A stretch of DNA of 64,000 nucleotides from an uncultured Prevotellaceae bacterium (GTDB taxonomy: Bacteria; Bacteroidota; Bacteroidia; Bacteroidales; Bacteroidaceae): positions 1 through 64,000 of the forward strand of contig CACXVS010000004.1 in assembly GCA_902771155.1 (NCBI GenBank), in the 5' to 3' direction. The notes below the pieces were generated by a model, which did no database searches, was not told where the DNA came from, and was given only the letters and a program-made list of their open reading frames with translations. This document shows, one piece after another, positions 37,193 through 44,515 of the stretch (positions within the stretch are counted from its first letter, which is position 1; each line of letters opens with the position of its first letter). The translations under genes were made by a program, and so were the position numbers.

Positions 37193-37900
37193 CTATCTAT
37201 GTTTCAGTTCGTAAGCACGACCTCTATCTGATTCGATCTTGAGTTCTGAATGCTCTTCGATGATGGGTTTCAGGCGACGGATCAGGGTGTAGAGCGTGTC
37301 GTTGGCATCGTCTTTCTTGGGCCAGAGGGCCTCGCAGATCTCGGTTTTCGAGAGCTGATGCGACTCGCTGCGGAAGAACATCTCCATCAGTTGCTGTTGC
37401 ATGGGAGTTAGTCTGACCTGCTTTCCCATCGCATCATAGAACCTGCCTTCTGCTTCAGAATAGGCCAGACCGCCAAACGCTACGAGAGGCATTTGCTTGC
37501 GATAATGCCAGAAGCAGTAGAGTCCCCAAAGCAGCGCTATGGTCCATAAGATGGAGGCAGGACGCTGGTCGGACATCGCAAAAATGGTGGCGACAGAGCA
37601 TTTGGGTTCACAGCGAAGTCCACATTCCCGACCGATGGTCGCCGATCCGTAGCCTTTCTGTCGGGTGGTCACAGCCAATATGGCATTGCCACGCAACTCA
37701 TCCATCTTCAGATAACTGTTGAACACGCGGATGGTGTCTGAGCTGATGACGTCGCTCTGCTGTTCAGCCAGTGCCTTCGTCAGTGCACAAGCCATATCCT
37801 CTGTCACAACCCTTTCCGTTGCCTGATAGCTCTTCAGACTCGTCAGTCCCGATGCGCAAATCAAGCCAAAGAGGATAACTACTGCATATTTCTGTTTCAT
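37193..37900 (-). CDS. Membrane-bound winged-helix regulator with periplasmic N-terminus
   Basis: A 235-residue one-component regulator. Residues 1-20 are a hydrophobic signal/anchor, 25-112 a periplasmic sensor domain, 116-134 a TM helix, and 160-235 a Trans_reg_C (OmpR/PhoB-type) winged helix (LTPMQQQLMEMFF, SKTEICEALWPKKDDAND, LYTLIRRLKPII). This order is the reverse of ToxR/CadC, which carry the winged helix at the N-terminus. The sensor contains Cys93, Cys97 and Cys101 in ECGLRCEPKC, a possible redox or metal site. Start chosen at MKQKYAVVIL; the longer frame upstream runs into the 21 bp repeats. No kinase gene is adjacent. Confidence 0.75.
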   Translation of the reverse strand: MKQKYAVVILFGLICASGLTSLKSYQATERVVTEDMACALTKALAEQQSDVISSDTIRVFNSYLKMDELRGNAILAVTTRQKGYGSATIGRECGLRCEPKCSVATIFAMSDQRPASILWTIALLWGLYCFWHYRKQMPLVAFGGLAYSEAEGRFYDAMGKQVRLTPMQQQLMEMFFRSESHQLSKTEICEALWPKKDDANDTLYTLIRRLKPIIEEHSELKIESDRGRAYELKHR

Positions 37901-37936
37901 CTCTTTTATATTTTTTTCTACCTTAAAGAGGTTTTG

Positions 37937-38020
37937 TTTCCGGGCCGAGAACTTATGTTTTCGGTCGGAGAACATAAGTTTCTGGCTTGCGAACTTATGT
38001 TTCTAGACCGGAAACACAAA
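37937..38020. repeat. Four tandem 21 bp repeats
   Basis: Units at 37937-37957, 37958-37978, 37979-37999 and 38000-38020 are each exactly 21 bp, begin TTTC or TTTT, and share a GG..G.GAAC core. Units 1 and 3 carry AACTTATGTT and unit 2 its reverse complement AACATAAGTT, so the cores alternate in orientation. Unit 4 is the most diverged. The array lies between the stop of the alpha-galactosidase gene and the start of the winged-helix regulator gene (both minus strand), 37 bp upstream of the regulator start. Confidence 0.85.
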
Positions 38021-38053
38021 ATCTCTCCTTATCTGAATACAAATTCCACGGGT

Positions 38054-40240
38054 TTATTCTGCTTCTAACAAGAGCACGCGGCTCGACCAGTCGTTCTTCT
38101 TCGACCACTCGGGTTCGTTGCGGTAAGGCATCTCCAGACCGTGGTTCATCAGGTAGGCGCCACTGAAGGTCTTGCCCTCGATGTCCAACGGCTTCAGGTC
38201 GATGCGGTTCAGCTCGTGGATCTTGTACATCTTGTTGGCATCCAGACCAGCCATCTTTACACGAGGCAGATGCTCGTTCTGGAACGACTCAGTCTTCCAC
38301 CAGAAGAAGACACTCTTCGACTTCTCTTCATTCACATACATCAGCGAGGCCAGACCTTTCTTATCGTAAGGTGAGACGAGGCGGTAGAGGTCGCCAAACT
38401 GTACGATGGGGCGAATCTGCTTGTACTCTTTGATGGCATTGCGACAGAGGGCCTTCTCGTCGTCGCTCATGTTCTTGGGCTGAATCTCCATACCCAGGCG
38501 TCCGCTCATAGCCACGTCGATGCGGTACTTCATGGCTGTGGTACGGAAGACGGTGTGGTTGGGCGTAGCCGAGATATGAGAGGCCATAGCGATGGCGGGG
38601 AAGAAGTAAGAGGTGCCCCACTGCATGTAGATGCGCTGAAGGGCATCGGTATTGTCGCTCACCCAGAACTCATCGAAGTAGGGTAGCACACCCCAGTTGG
38701 CACGTCCACCACCCGAGGCACAGGCCTGAATGGTCAGGTCGGGATACTTGGCGCGGATGCGCTCACAGGTCTTCTCGAAACCACGATGGTAGGCGATGTA
38801 GAGGTGGCTCTGGTCGTTCATCGTCAGATACTGCGAACCGTGGTTCATGATGGCCATGTTGGCATCCCACTTGATATAGTCGATCTCAGGGTACTTCGTC
38901 ATCAGGTCATCGACGATGGAGAACACGAAGTCCTGTACCTTGGGGTTCGACATGTCGAGCACCACCTGGGTACCTCCACGACCTAAGACGGGTTCACGCT
39001 TCGGGGCTTTCACAATCCAGTCGGGATGGGCCTCGTAGAGTTCGCTGACGGTGTTCGACATCTCTGGCTCAATCCAGATGCCGAACTTGATGCCATGCTT
39101 CTTGGCGTCTCGCAGCAAGCCCTCGATGCCTTCAGGCAGCTTGTTCTTATCGACCACCCAGTCGCCAAGTGAGGAGTTGTCAGTCTTGCGAGGATACTTG
39201 TCGCCAAACCAGCCATCGTCCATCACGAAGAGTTCGCCACCCATCGAGGCAATGTCGCCCATCATCTGGTCCATGCCCTGCTGGTTGATGTCGAAATACA
39301 CGCCCTCCCATGAGTTGAGCAGAATCTTGCGCTCCTTGTCGCCATGGGCCAGCATATACTTACGGCCCCACTTGTGGAAGTTGCGTGAGATGCCCGAGAG
39401 TCCGCATTTCGAGAAGCTGAGCGCCACCTTTGGTGTGATGAAGTACTCGCCCTTCTTCAGGTGATACTCCGAGTTGTCGGGGTTGATGCCTGCAAAGAAA
39501 TAGTGGAACTCTGTATCGTCGGTATCGATCTTCAGTTGGAAGTTGCCCGAGTAGCAGAGAGCAGCGCCGATCACGTCGCCACAGTTCTCACGACCCTTAC
39601 CGTCGAGCGAGAACATCACCTCGGCATGGTCGGTATGCGAGTTGCGCGTACCGTCTTTATTCTTGATCACCTTCTCGCCAGGCAGGATAGGCTCTTCCAC
39701 CAGGCGCGCCTCGTTGGCCCATGAGCCATAGAAATGAGAGAGCCACACGTCGCCTCGACGGATGGGCAGACAGATGGAGGCAAACTGCGTCAGGGTGACG
39801 GGCTTGGCCTCGCCGTTCAGGATCTCTGTCCAGGTCTCGATGATGTCTTCTTCCACACGGGGCATATAGCAGAGGCTCACGGTGATGGGATACACAGGAT
39901 CCTTCATCCAGATGCGGGTGATCATGCCTTCATAAGTAATGGAGCCTGTTGCCAGCAGTTCTGTCGAGAGGTTGCCGTCAGCGTGCGTCATGGCCAGGGC
40001 AGCCTCTGCAGGACAGTTCATGCCATAGGCAGGATAGGCATCCATGCGTCCGCCACGATCAGCCTGTAGGTGCTCGAGGTCGGTATCGCTCAGTTTGGTA
40101 CCGTAATAGACATACTGGGGCTGTCGGCCCTGATCCACGTTGAGCACCATCGTGGTGTTCTTGGTCTGGATCGTCACTTGCTCAGCCATTGCCGTCTGGG
40201 CAAAGGCAGTGAGTAATGCTAAGAAATAGAGTTTCTTCAT
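38054..40240 (-). CDS. Alpha-galactosidase, GH36
   Basis: A secreted 728-residue enzyme that releases terminal alpha-galactose from oligosaccharides such as raffinose or galactomannan side chains. Start chosen at MKKLYFLALLTAFAQTAMA, a normal signal peptide; a frame of ten residues upstream is not needed. N-terminal beta-sandwich (about 20-290), then a (beta/alpha)8 barrel with nucleophile Asp in DYIKWDAN (about 459) and acid/base Asp in FWVSDNTD (about 529). It lacks a neighbouring transporter, so it may act on periplasmic or surface sugars taken up elsewhere. Its promoter overlaps the divergent mntP promoter. Confidence 0.92.
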   Translation of the reverse strand: MKKLYFLALLTAFAQTAMAEQVTIQTKNTTMVLNVDQGRQPQYVYYGTKLSDTDLEHLQADRGGRMDAYPAYGMNCPAEAALAMTHADGNLSTELLATGSITYEGMITRIWMKDPVYPITVSLCYMPRVEEDIIETWTEILNGEAKPVTLTQFASICLPIRRGDVWLSHFYGSWANEARLVEEPILPGEKVIKNKDGTRNSHTDHAEVMFSLDGKGRENCGDVIGAALCYSGNFQLKIDTDDTEFHYFFAGINPDNSEYHLKKGEYFITPKVALSFSKCGLSGISRNFHKWGRKYMLAHGDKERKILLNSWEGVYFDINQQGMDQMMGDIASMGGELFVMDDGWFGDKYPRKTDNSSLGDWVVDKNKLPEGIEGLLRDAKKHGIKFGIWIEPEMSNTVSELYEAHPDWIVKAPKREPVLGRGGTQVVLDMSNPKVQDFVFSIVDDLMTKYPEIDYIKWDANMAIMNHGSQYLTMNDQSHLYIAYHRGFEKTCERIRAKYPDLTIQACASGGGRANWGVLPYFDEFWVSDNTDALQRIYMQWGTSYFFPAIAMASHISATPNHTVFRTTAMKYRIDVAMSGRLGMEIQPKNMSDDEKALCRNAIKEYKQIRPIVQFGDLYRLVSPYDKKGLASLMYVNEEKSKSVFFWWKTESFQNEHLPRVKMAGLDANKMYKIHELNRIDLKPLDIEGKTFSGAYLMNHGLEMPYRNEPEWSKKNDWSSRVLLLEAE

Positions 40241-40274
40241 AAAATTGCCTTTAGTTATTAACGTAATCATGTTG

Positions 40275-40305
40275 CAAAGATAGTAAAATATTTGGTTATC
40301 TCAAA
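40275..40305 (-). promoter_or_regulatory. Alpha-galactosidase promoter
   Basis: On the minus strand TTTG (40305-40302), a 19 bp spacer and TATCTTTG (40282-40275), 34 bp before the start codon. It overlaps the divergent mntP promoter. Confidence 0.78.
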
Positions 40306-40322
40306 AAAAAGTTGTTATTTTG
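40291..40322 (+). promoter_or_regulatory. mntP promoter
   Basis: TTTG at 40291-40294, a 20 bp spacer and TTATTTTG at 40315-40322 (one mismatch to TAnnTTTG). The -33 element of this promoter lies between the -7 and -33 elements of the opposite promoter, so both cannot be occupied at once. No manganese riboswitch-like structure was recognised. Confidence 0.6.
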
Positions 40323-40358
40323 CAGCCAAAGTATAGAAAACGGCAAAAGAAATACTAT

Positions 40359-40955
40359 ATGAACTCATTTGATATCTGGCTGTTGGCAGTAGCGTTGGCG
40401 ATGGATTGTTTCACCGTCTCGATTGTCAGTGGTGTGATTCTTTCCGACAGGTTTCGTCTTTTCTCCAAGGAGGGGTTAACGGTATTTCGGATGGCTTTCC
40501 TCTTCGGATTCTTCCAGGCGCTGATGCCCTTGTTGGGGTGGTTTGCCACGTGTCGTTTCAGCGAACATCTGGAGGCTATCGACCACTGGATTGCCTTTGC
40601 GCTGCTGGCTTTCATTGGCGGAAAGATGATCCTGGAGTCGTTTGATGACGAAAAGGAGTCGTCGTTCGACCCCCAGCGGATGCGGATGCAGTTGCTCCTG
40701 GCCATCGCCACGAGCATCGACGCTCTGGCCATTGGCATCTCTTTCGCCTGCATTGGGTTCCATCGTCTGACTCAGTTGTCGGTTCCTTTAATAATAATAG
40801 GTATCGTGTCTTTCCTTTTCAGTGTGCTGGGATATATGCTTGGCTCACGATTCGGCAAGAGCATCACCCGGAGGCTGAAGCCAGAGTTGCTGGGTGGTAT
40901 AATCCTGGTGGTCATTGGCGCTAAGATCCTGATGACTCACTTGCTTGATATGTAA
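40359..40955 (+). CDS. mntP: Manganese efflux pump MntP
   Basis: A 198-residue inner-membrane exporter with six helices in two repeats. Conserved Asp residues sit in helix 1 (LAMDCFTVSI) and in the matching helix of the second half (SIDALAIGIS), the Mn(II) path of the family. Start chosen at MNSFDIWLLAV; 13 upstream in-frame residues would overlap the promoter. The next gene starts 15 bp downstream on the same strand, although its role is not obviously related. Confidence 0.93.
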   Translation: MNSFDIWLLAVALAMDCFTVSIVSGVILSDRFRLFSKEGLTVFRMAFLFGFFQALMPLLGWFATCRFSEHLEAIDHWIAFALLAFIGGKMILESFDDEKESSFDPQRMRMQLLLAIATSIDALAIGISFACIGFHRLTQLSVPLIIIGIVSFLFSVLGYMLGSRFGKSITRRLKPELLGGIILVVIGAKILMTHLLDM

Positions 40956-40970
40956 ATAAACCAAATAACG

Positions 40971-42617
40971 ATGAATAAAGCAGTGACAGCGGTTTGGGAC
41001 TATGTCAAGGGGCATCCTTATCCCGTCTTGATGGCTCTTTTCCTACTATGGATGAGTTTCGGCATCTTCCCCCTGCAGTGTTATGAGACTGACGGTCAGG
41101 AGGTTATCCTTGGTTGTGATGTGATGTATCGTGAGGGATGGTCGTTGCCGCCAGTATATTCTTATGAGTACCGAATGCAGCCGTTGACCACCATTCTGGT
41201 GGTGGCGCTGAAGCACGTATTACCCTTCCTGACTTGCGAGCAGATATACTGTTTCAACACGGTTGTTGCCAGCCTGTTTTTCCTTTTTGGCTGTATCTCG
41301 TTTGTCCAGCATATCACCAAGGCCCCTAAAACGCTGATTCTGGTGGCAGCAATGTTATTGCCCGAGATGTATGCCATAGCGATGTATCCCAATACTGCTA
41401 TCCCGGCTGTGGCCTGCTTCGTCTGGGCTCTGATCATGCTGAGCAGAGGGCGCTACTGGCTGACAGGTCTGCTGCTGTGCGTGGCAGTGTTGTTCCGTTT
41501 GGATGTGGTCATTGTGTTTCCTGCCGTCTTCCCGTTATTGATCTTCGAAGGCAAGTCGTTCAAGCAGGCCATCAGTCTGTCGGCCCTCTTTGGTGTTGTG
41601 GTGGTTGTGGTGTGCCTGTTCTTCTTCTGGCTGTTGGGAGCCGATGCCTTGAAGACCTTCGATGCCTACGAGGAGTGGAATGGTCTTATTACTTCAGGAG
41701 AGCGCATCGTTGCCATTGTGGGCTTCTACTCTTTGGCTTACTTTCTTCAGTTACCTGTGGGTGTGGTGGTTATTATTGCCCGACGATATTGGAAAGAACT
41801 GTTTCTGGTGCTGCTCCCCATCGTGCTGCTCCACTCGGTCTTCTCTTCTTTTGGCAACGCCTCGAAACATTTCCTCTATAACGCCCCCTTTGTCATCATT
41901 GCTGGCGTACGGGCCTTGTCATGGCTGATGGGACTCTTGCGCAACCGTCCTGTGCTGAAGTGGATGGCCCTTGCAGGTGTTTTGCTTTATATGACCGTCT
42001 CTGTGCGGAAATGTAACCTGACAATGCCCTGGCTGACGGAAAATCCACTGAGTAAGGTGGGTATGCTGACGACGCTCTATGAGACAGAACGGGGAGAGAC
42101 GGGCTACTCCGTGGGTATAGGTGCAGGTTTCCAACTGGTCACCAACGATGAGAATATGCTCCTGACGGGTCATCTGTTCTATCCTTGGTATATCCAAGCC
42201 ATCAAACAGATAACGGGAGACTGGCATCGACAGCAGACGGCTGTCCTCGACAAGGCTCCCACCTCGAACATCCTGACGCTCGAGTATGGTGCCTCTGCCC
42301 CCATCGCCTCCGACTATCTGACGGAGGACTACCGTTTCCGCCAGTTGGAAAAGATGCCATCCACCTATCGCTATACACTTTTCAACGAGCAGCGCGAACT
42401 CCACTTCTGGCGCATCGTCTGGAAAAAGGCGATAACAGACAAACAGGAGGTTGTGGCGTATATTGACAGTGTGGCAGCGGACTTCCCCGATGGCGATGCC
42501 TATCTGGTGCCAGCCTGCAACCATTATGGCAGTTCTTATTTCATGGACGAACTGGTTCCTGATGGCGTTTTGGAGAAGAAAGCAGACAAACTTTATAAGA
42601 TTGTCAGAAAAAAGTAG
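40971..42617 (+). CDS. Polytopic membrane protein, possible GT-C glycosyltransferase
   Basis: Function not established. The 548-residue protein has about 11 helices over residues 15-350 and a soluble C-terminal part (about 355-548). The topology, with an early acidic loop (YETDGQEVILG) after helix 1, recalls GT-C fold glycosyl- or mannosyltransferases that use lipid-linked sugars. No diagnostic motif confirms this. It begins 15 bp after mntP and ends 49 bp before the ABC ATPase, which has its own promoter box. Confidence 0.5.
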   Translation: MNKAVTAVWDYVKGHPYPVLMALFLLWMSFGIFPLQCYETDGQEVILGCDVMYREGWSLPPVYSYEYRMQPLTTILVVALKHVLPFLTCEQIYCFNTVVASLFFLFGCISFVQHITKAPKTLILVAAMLLPEMYAIAMYPNTAIPAVACFVWALIMLSRGRYWLTGLLLCVAVLFRLDVVIVFPAVFPLLIFEGKSFKQAISLSALFGVVVVVVCLFFFWLLGADALKTFDAYEEWNGLITSGERIVAIVGFYSLAYFLQLPVGVVVIIARRYWKELFLVLLPIVLLHSVFSSFGNASKHFLYNAPFVIIAGVRALSWLMGLLRNRPVLKWMALAGVLLYMTVSVRKCNLTMPWLTENPLSKVGMLTTLYETERGETGYSVGIGAGFQLVTNDENMLLTGHLFYPWYIQAIKQITGDWHRQQTAVLDKAPTSNILTLEYGASAPIASDYLTEDYRFRQLEKMPSTYRYTLFNEQRELHFWRIVWKKAITDKQEVVAYIDSVAADFPDGDAYLVPACNHYGSSYFMDELVPDGVLEKKADKLYKIVRKK

Positions 42618-42649
42618 GTAAAATATAACCGACGAAAGAAAAAAATACT

Positions 42650-42657
42650 TATCTTTG
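42650..42657 (+). promoter_or_regulatory. Promoter -7 element TATCTTTG very close to the ATPase start
   Basis: TATCTTTG ends 9 bp before the ATG at 42667, so a transcript from here would have a leader of only a few bases. No TTTG at the expected -33 position. Confidence 0.6.
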
Positions 42658-42666
42658 CAGCAGAAG

Positions 42667-43458
42667 ATGGATGGAGAGACGATACAACTCATCGACTTGG
42701 GCATCGGTTATCAGACCAAACATGGCGTGAAGTCTGTGGCTGAGCATATCAGCGGCGCTATCCGCAGCGGTGAACTCACTTGTCTGTTGGGTGCCAACGG
42801 TGTGGGCAAATCCACGTTGCTGCGTACGCTCTCTGCCTTCCAGCCGAAGACGTCAGGTCAGATTGTCATCGAGGGGCGCGAGCTTGATACCTATACCGAC
42901 AAGGAGCTGAGTCGCCGTATCGGTGTGGTGCTGACTGAGAAGCCCGACGTGAGGAATATGACCGTTCGCGAGCTGGTCAGTCTTGGACGTTCGCCCTATA
43001 CGGGGTTCTGGGGTACCTATTCGAGAGACGATCTGCAGATTGTCGATGAGGCTATCGCTCAGGTGGGTATCGAGGCACTGAGCCGTCGGATGGTGCAGAC
43101 ACTGAGCGACGGAGAGCGGCAGAAGGTGATGATTGCCAAGGCACTGGCACAGCAGACACCAGTGATCTATCTCGACGAGCCGACGGCCTTTCTCGACTAT
43201 CCCAGCAAGGTGGAGGTCTTACAACTGCTCCGTCGCATCAGTCGCACTGCGGGGAAGATCATTTTCCTCTCTACCCACGATGTAGAACTGGCCCTGCAGT
43301 TGGCCGACACCATCTGGCTGATGAGTCGCGAGGAGCCCATCGCCATCGGGTCGCCTCGACAACTGGCCAGTGAGGGGGTATTGGGGCGCTTTATCCAGCG
43401 CGATGGTATCACCTTCGACCCTGAGACGCTCGCCATCAGGATTGCTTGTAATAACTAA
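42667..43458 (+). CDS. ABC transporter ATPase, iron-complex/cobalamin (FecE/BtuD) type
   Basis: A 263-residue nucleotide-binding subunit. Walker A is GANGVGKST (about 43-51), the signature is LSDGERQK, Walker B is PVIYLDEPTAFLD, and the switch His is in FLSTHDVE. The length and LSDGERQKVMIAKALAQ pattern are those of metal-chelate and vitamin B12 importers. The permease and binding protein usually upstream are missing; the binding protein at 59063 could be its partner (inference). The CobD-like gene follows after 7 bp, supporting a cobalamin role. Start at ATG 42667 is set by homology (ETIQLIDLGIGY) and by the promoter. Confidence 0.85.
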   Translation: MDGETIQLIDLGIGYQTKHGVKSVAEHISGAIRSGELTCLLGANGVGKSTLLRTLSAFQPKTSGQIVIEGRELDTYTDKELSRRIGVVLTEKPDVRNMTVRELVSLGRSPYTGFWGTYSRDDLQIVDEAIAQVGIEALSRRMVQTLSDGERQKVMIAKALAQQTPVIYLDEPTAFLDYPSKVEVLQLLRRISRTAGKIIFLSTHDVELALQLADTIWLMSREEPIAIGSPRQLASEGVLGRFIQRDGITFDPETLAIRIACNN

Positions 43459-43465
43459 CTGACGA

Positions 43466-44506
43466 ATGATATACGGACACGGTGACGACGCTTTTCGCTA
43501 TGGCGACAAGATCAAGATGAACTTCAGCTCCAATGTCTATAGTGGAGCCGACCTCTCTGCGTTGAAAGAGCATCTCATGGAGCATTTCGACGTGGTGAGC
43601 CATTATCCTGAGCCTCAGCCCCACGAGTTGGAACGGCTGTTGGCTGAGCATCTGGGTGTTCCAGAGAATATGGTGATGGTCACTAACGGTGCCAATGAGG
43701 CTATCTATCTGATTGCGCAGATGTATAAAGGTTGGGCCTCGGTCATTCCACAGCCGACCTTCAATGAGTATGAGGATGCCTGCAAGGCCTTTGATCACAT
43801 AATCTCCTACGACACCGCTGACGAGTTGGAACTGTTGCCCCAAGATCGCCTTTACTGGCTCTGTAACCCCAATAACCCTACGGGTAACACATTGTTGAAG
43901 ACACTGCTCAACCACATCATCCGCCAGAATCCCCGCTATCTCTATGTGGTTGATCAGTCGTATGCCGACTATACGCTGAGTCCGACGCTGGAGCCAAAGG
44001 AGATGACAGACTGCTTTAACGTGATGCTCATCCATTCGCTGTCGAAGAAGTACTGTGTGCCAGGACTGCGGTTGGGCTATATCTTCAGTTCACCTATTAT
44101 CATCGGTCGTCTGCGCGACTTCCGTCAGCCTTGGACGGTGAATGCCATGGCGATAGAGGCAGGCAAGTACCTGGTCACTCATGATGCGAAGATGATTCCC
44201 GACCTGGAGGCCTATCTTTCAGAGGCCGCCAGGTTGCGTACAGAGCTGTCGGCTATTGAGGGCCTGATGGTGATGGATACAAGTACGAACTTCATGCTGG
44301 TAAACATGGACTTCGGTGATGCCATCGAACTGAAGAAATGGCTCATCGACAATTATGGCATCCTGATTCGCGACGCATCTAATTTCCGCGGGCTCGATAA
44401 CCACTGTTTCCGGGTGACGGCCCAGACGAAGGACGACGATGACATCCTTCTGGAAGCTATCAAGCAATACAAGGTCCTGAAAGAGCAGGATTTGCCTTGC
44501 GATTAA
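43466..44506 (+). CDS. PLP-dependent decarboxylase/aminotransferase, CobD-like (HisC fold)
   Basis: A 346-residue fold-type-I PLP enzyme. The N-terminal YGHGDDAFRYGDKIKMNFSS and HYPEPQPHELERLLAEHLGV are like threonine-phosphate decarboxylase CobD, which makes aminopropanol phosphate for the B12 nucleotide loop. The PLP lysine is in IHSLSKKYCVPGLRLGY (about residue 193). Histidinol-phosphate aminotransferases share the fold, but a lone copy next to a B12/iron-type ATPase favours CobD. It ends 9 bp before the signalling gene at 44516. Confidence 0.72.
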   Translation: MIYGHGDDAFRYGDKIKMNFSSNVYSGADLSALKEHLMEHFDVVSHYPEPQPHELERLLAEHLGVPENMVMVTNGANEAIYLIAQMYKGWASVIPQPTFNEYEDACKAFDHIISYDTADELELLPQDRLYWLCNPNNPTGNTLLKTLLNHIIRQNPRYLYVVDQSYADYTLSPTLEPKEMTDCFNVMLIHSLSKKYCVPGLRLGYIFSSPIIIGRLRDFRQPWTVNAMAIEAGKYLVTHDAKMIPDLEAYLSEAARLRTELSAIEGLMVMDTSTNFMLVNMDFGDAIELKKWLIDNYGILIRDASNFRGLDNHCFRVTAQTKDDDDILLEAIKQYKVLKEQDLPCD

Positions 44507-44515
44507 TTATAAACG

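Noticed and set aside
37937..38020. CRISPR array
   Set aside because: The repeats are contiguous 21 bp units without spacers, and no cas genes are present. The Cas4-like fold at 55008 is far away and has no iron-sulfur cysteines.
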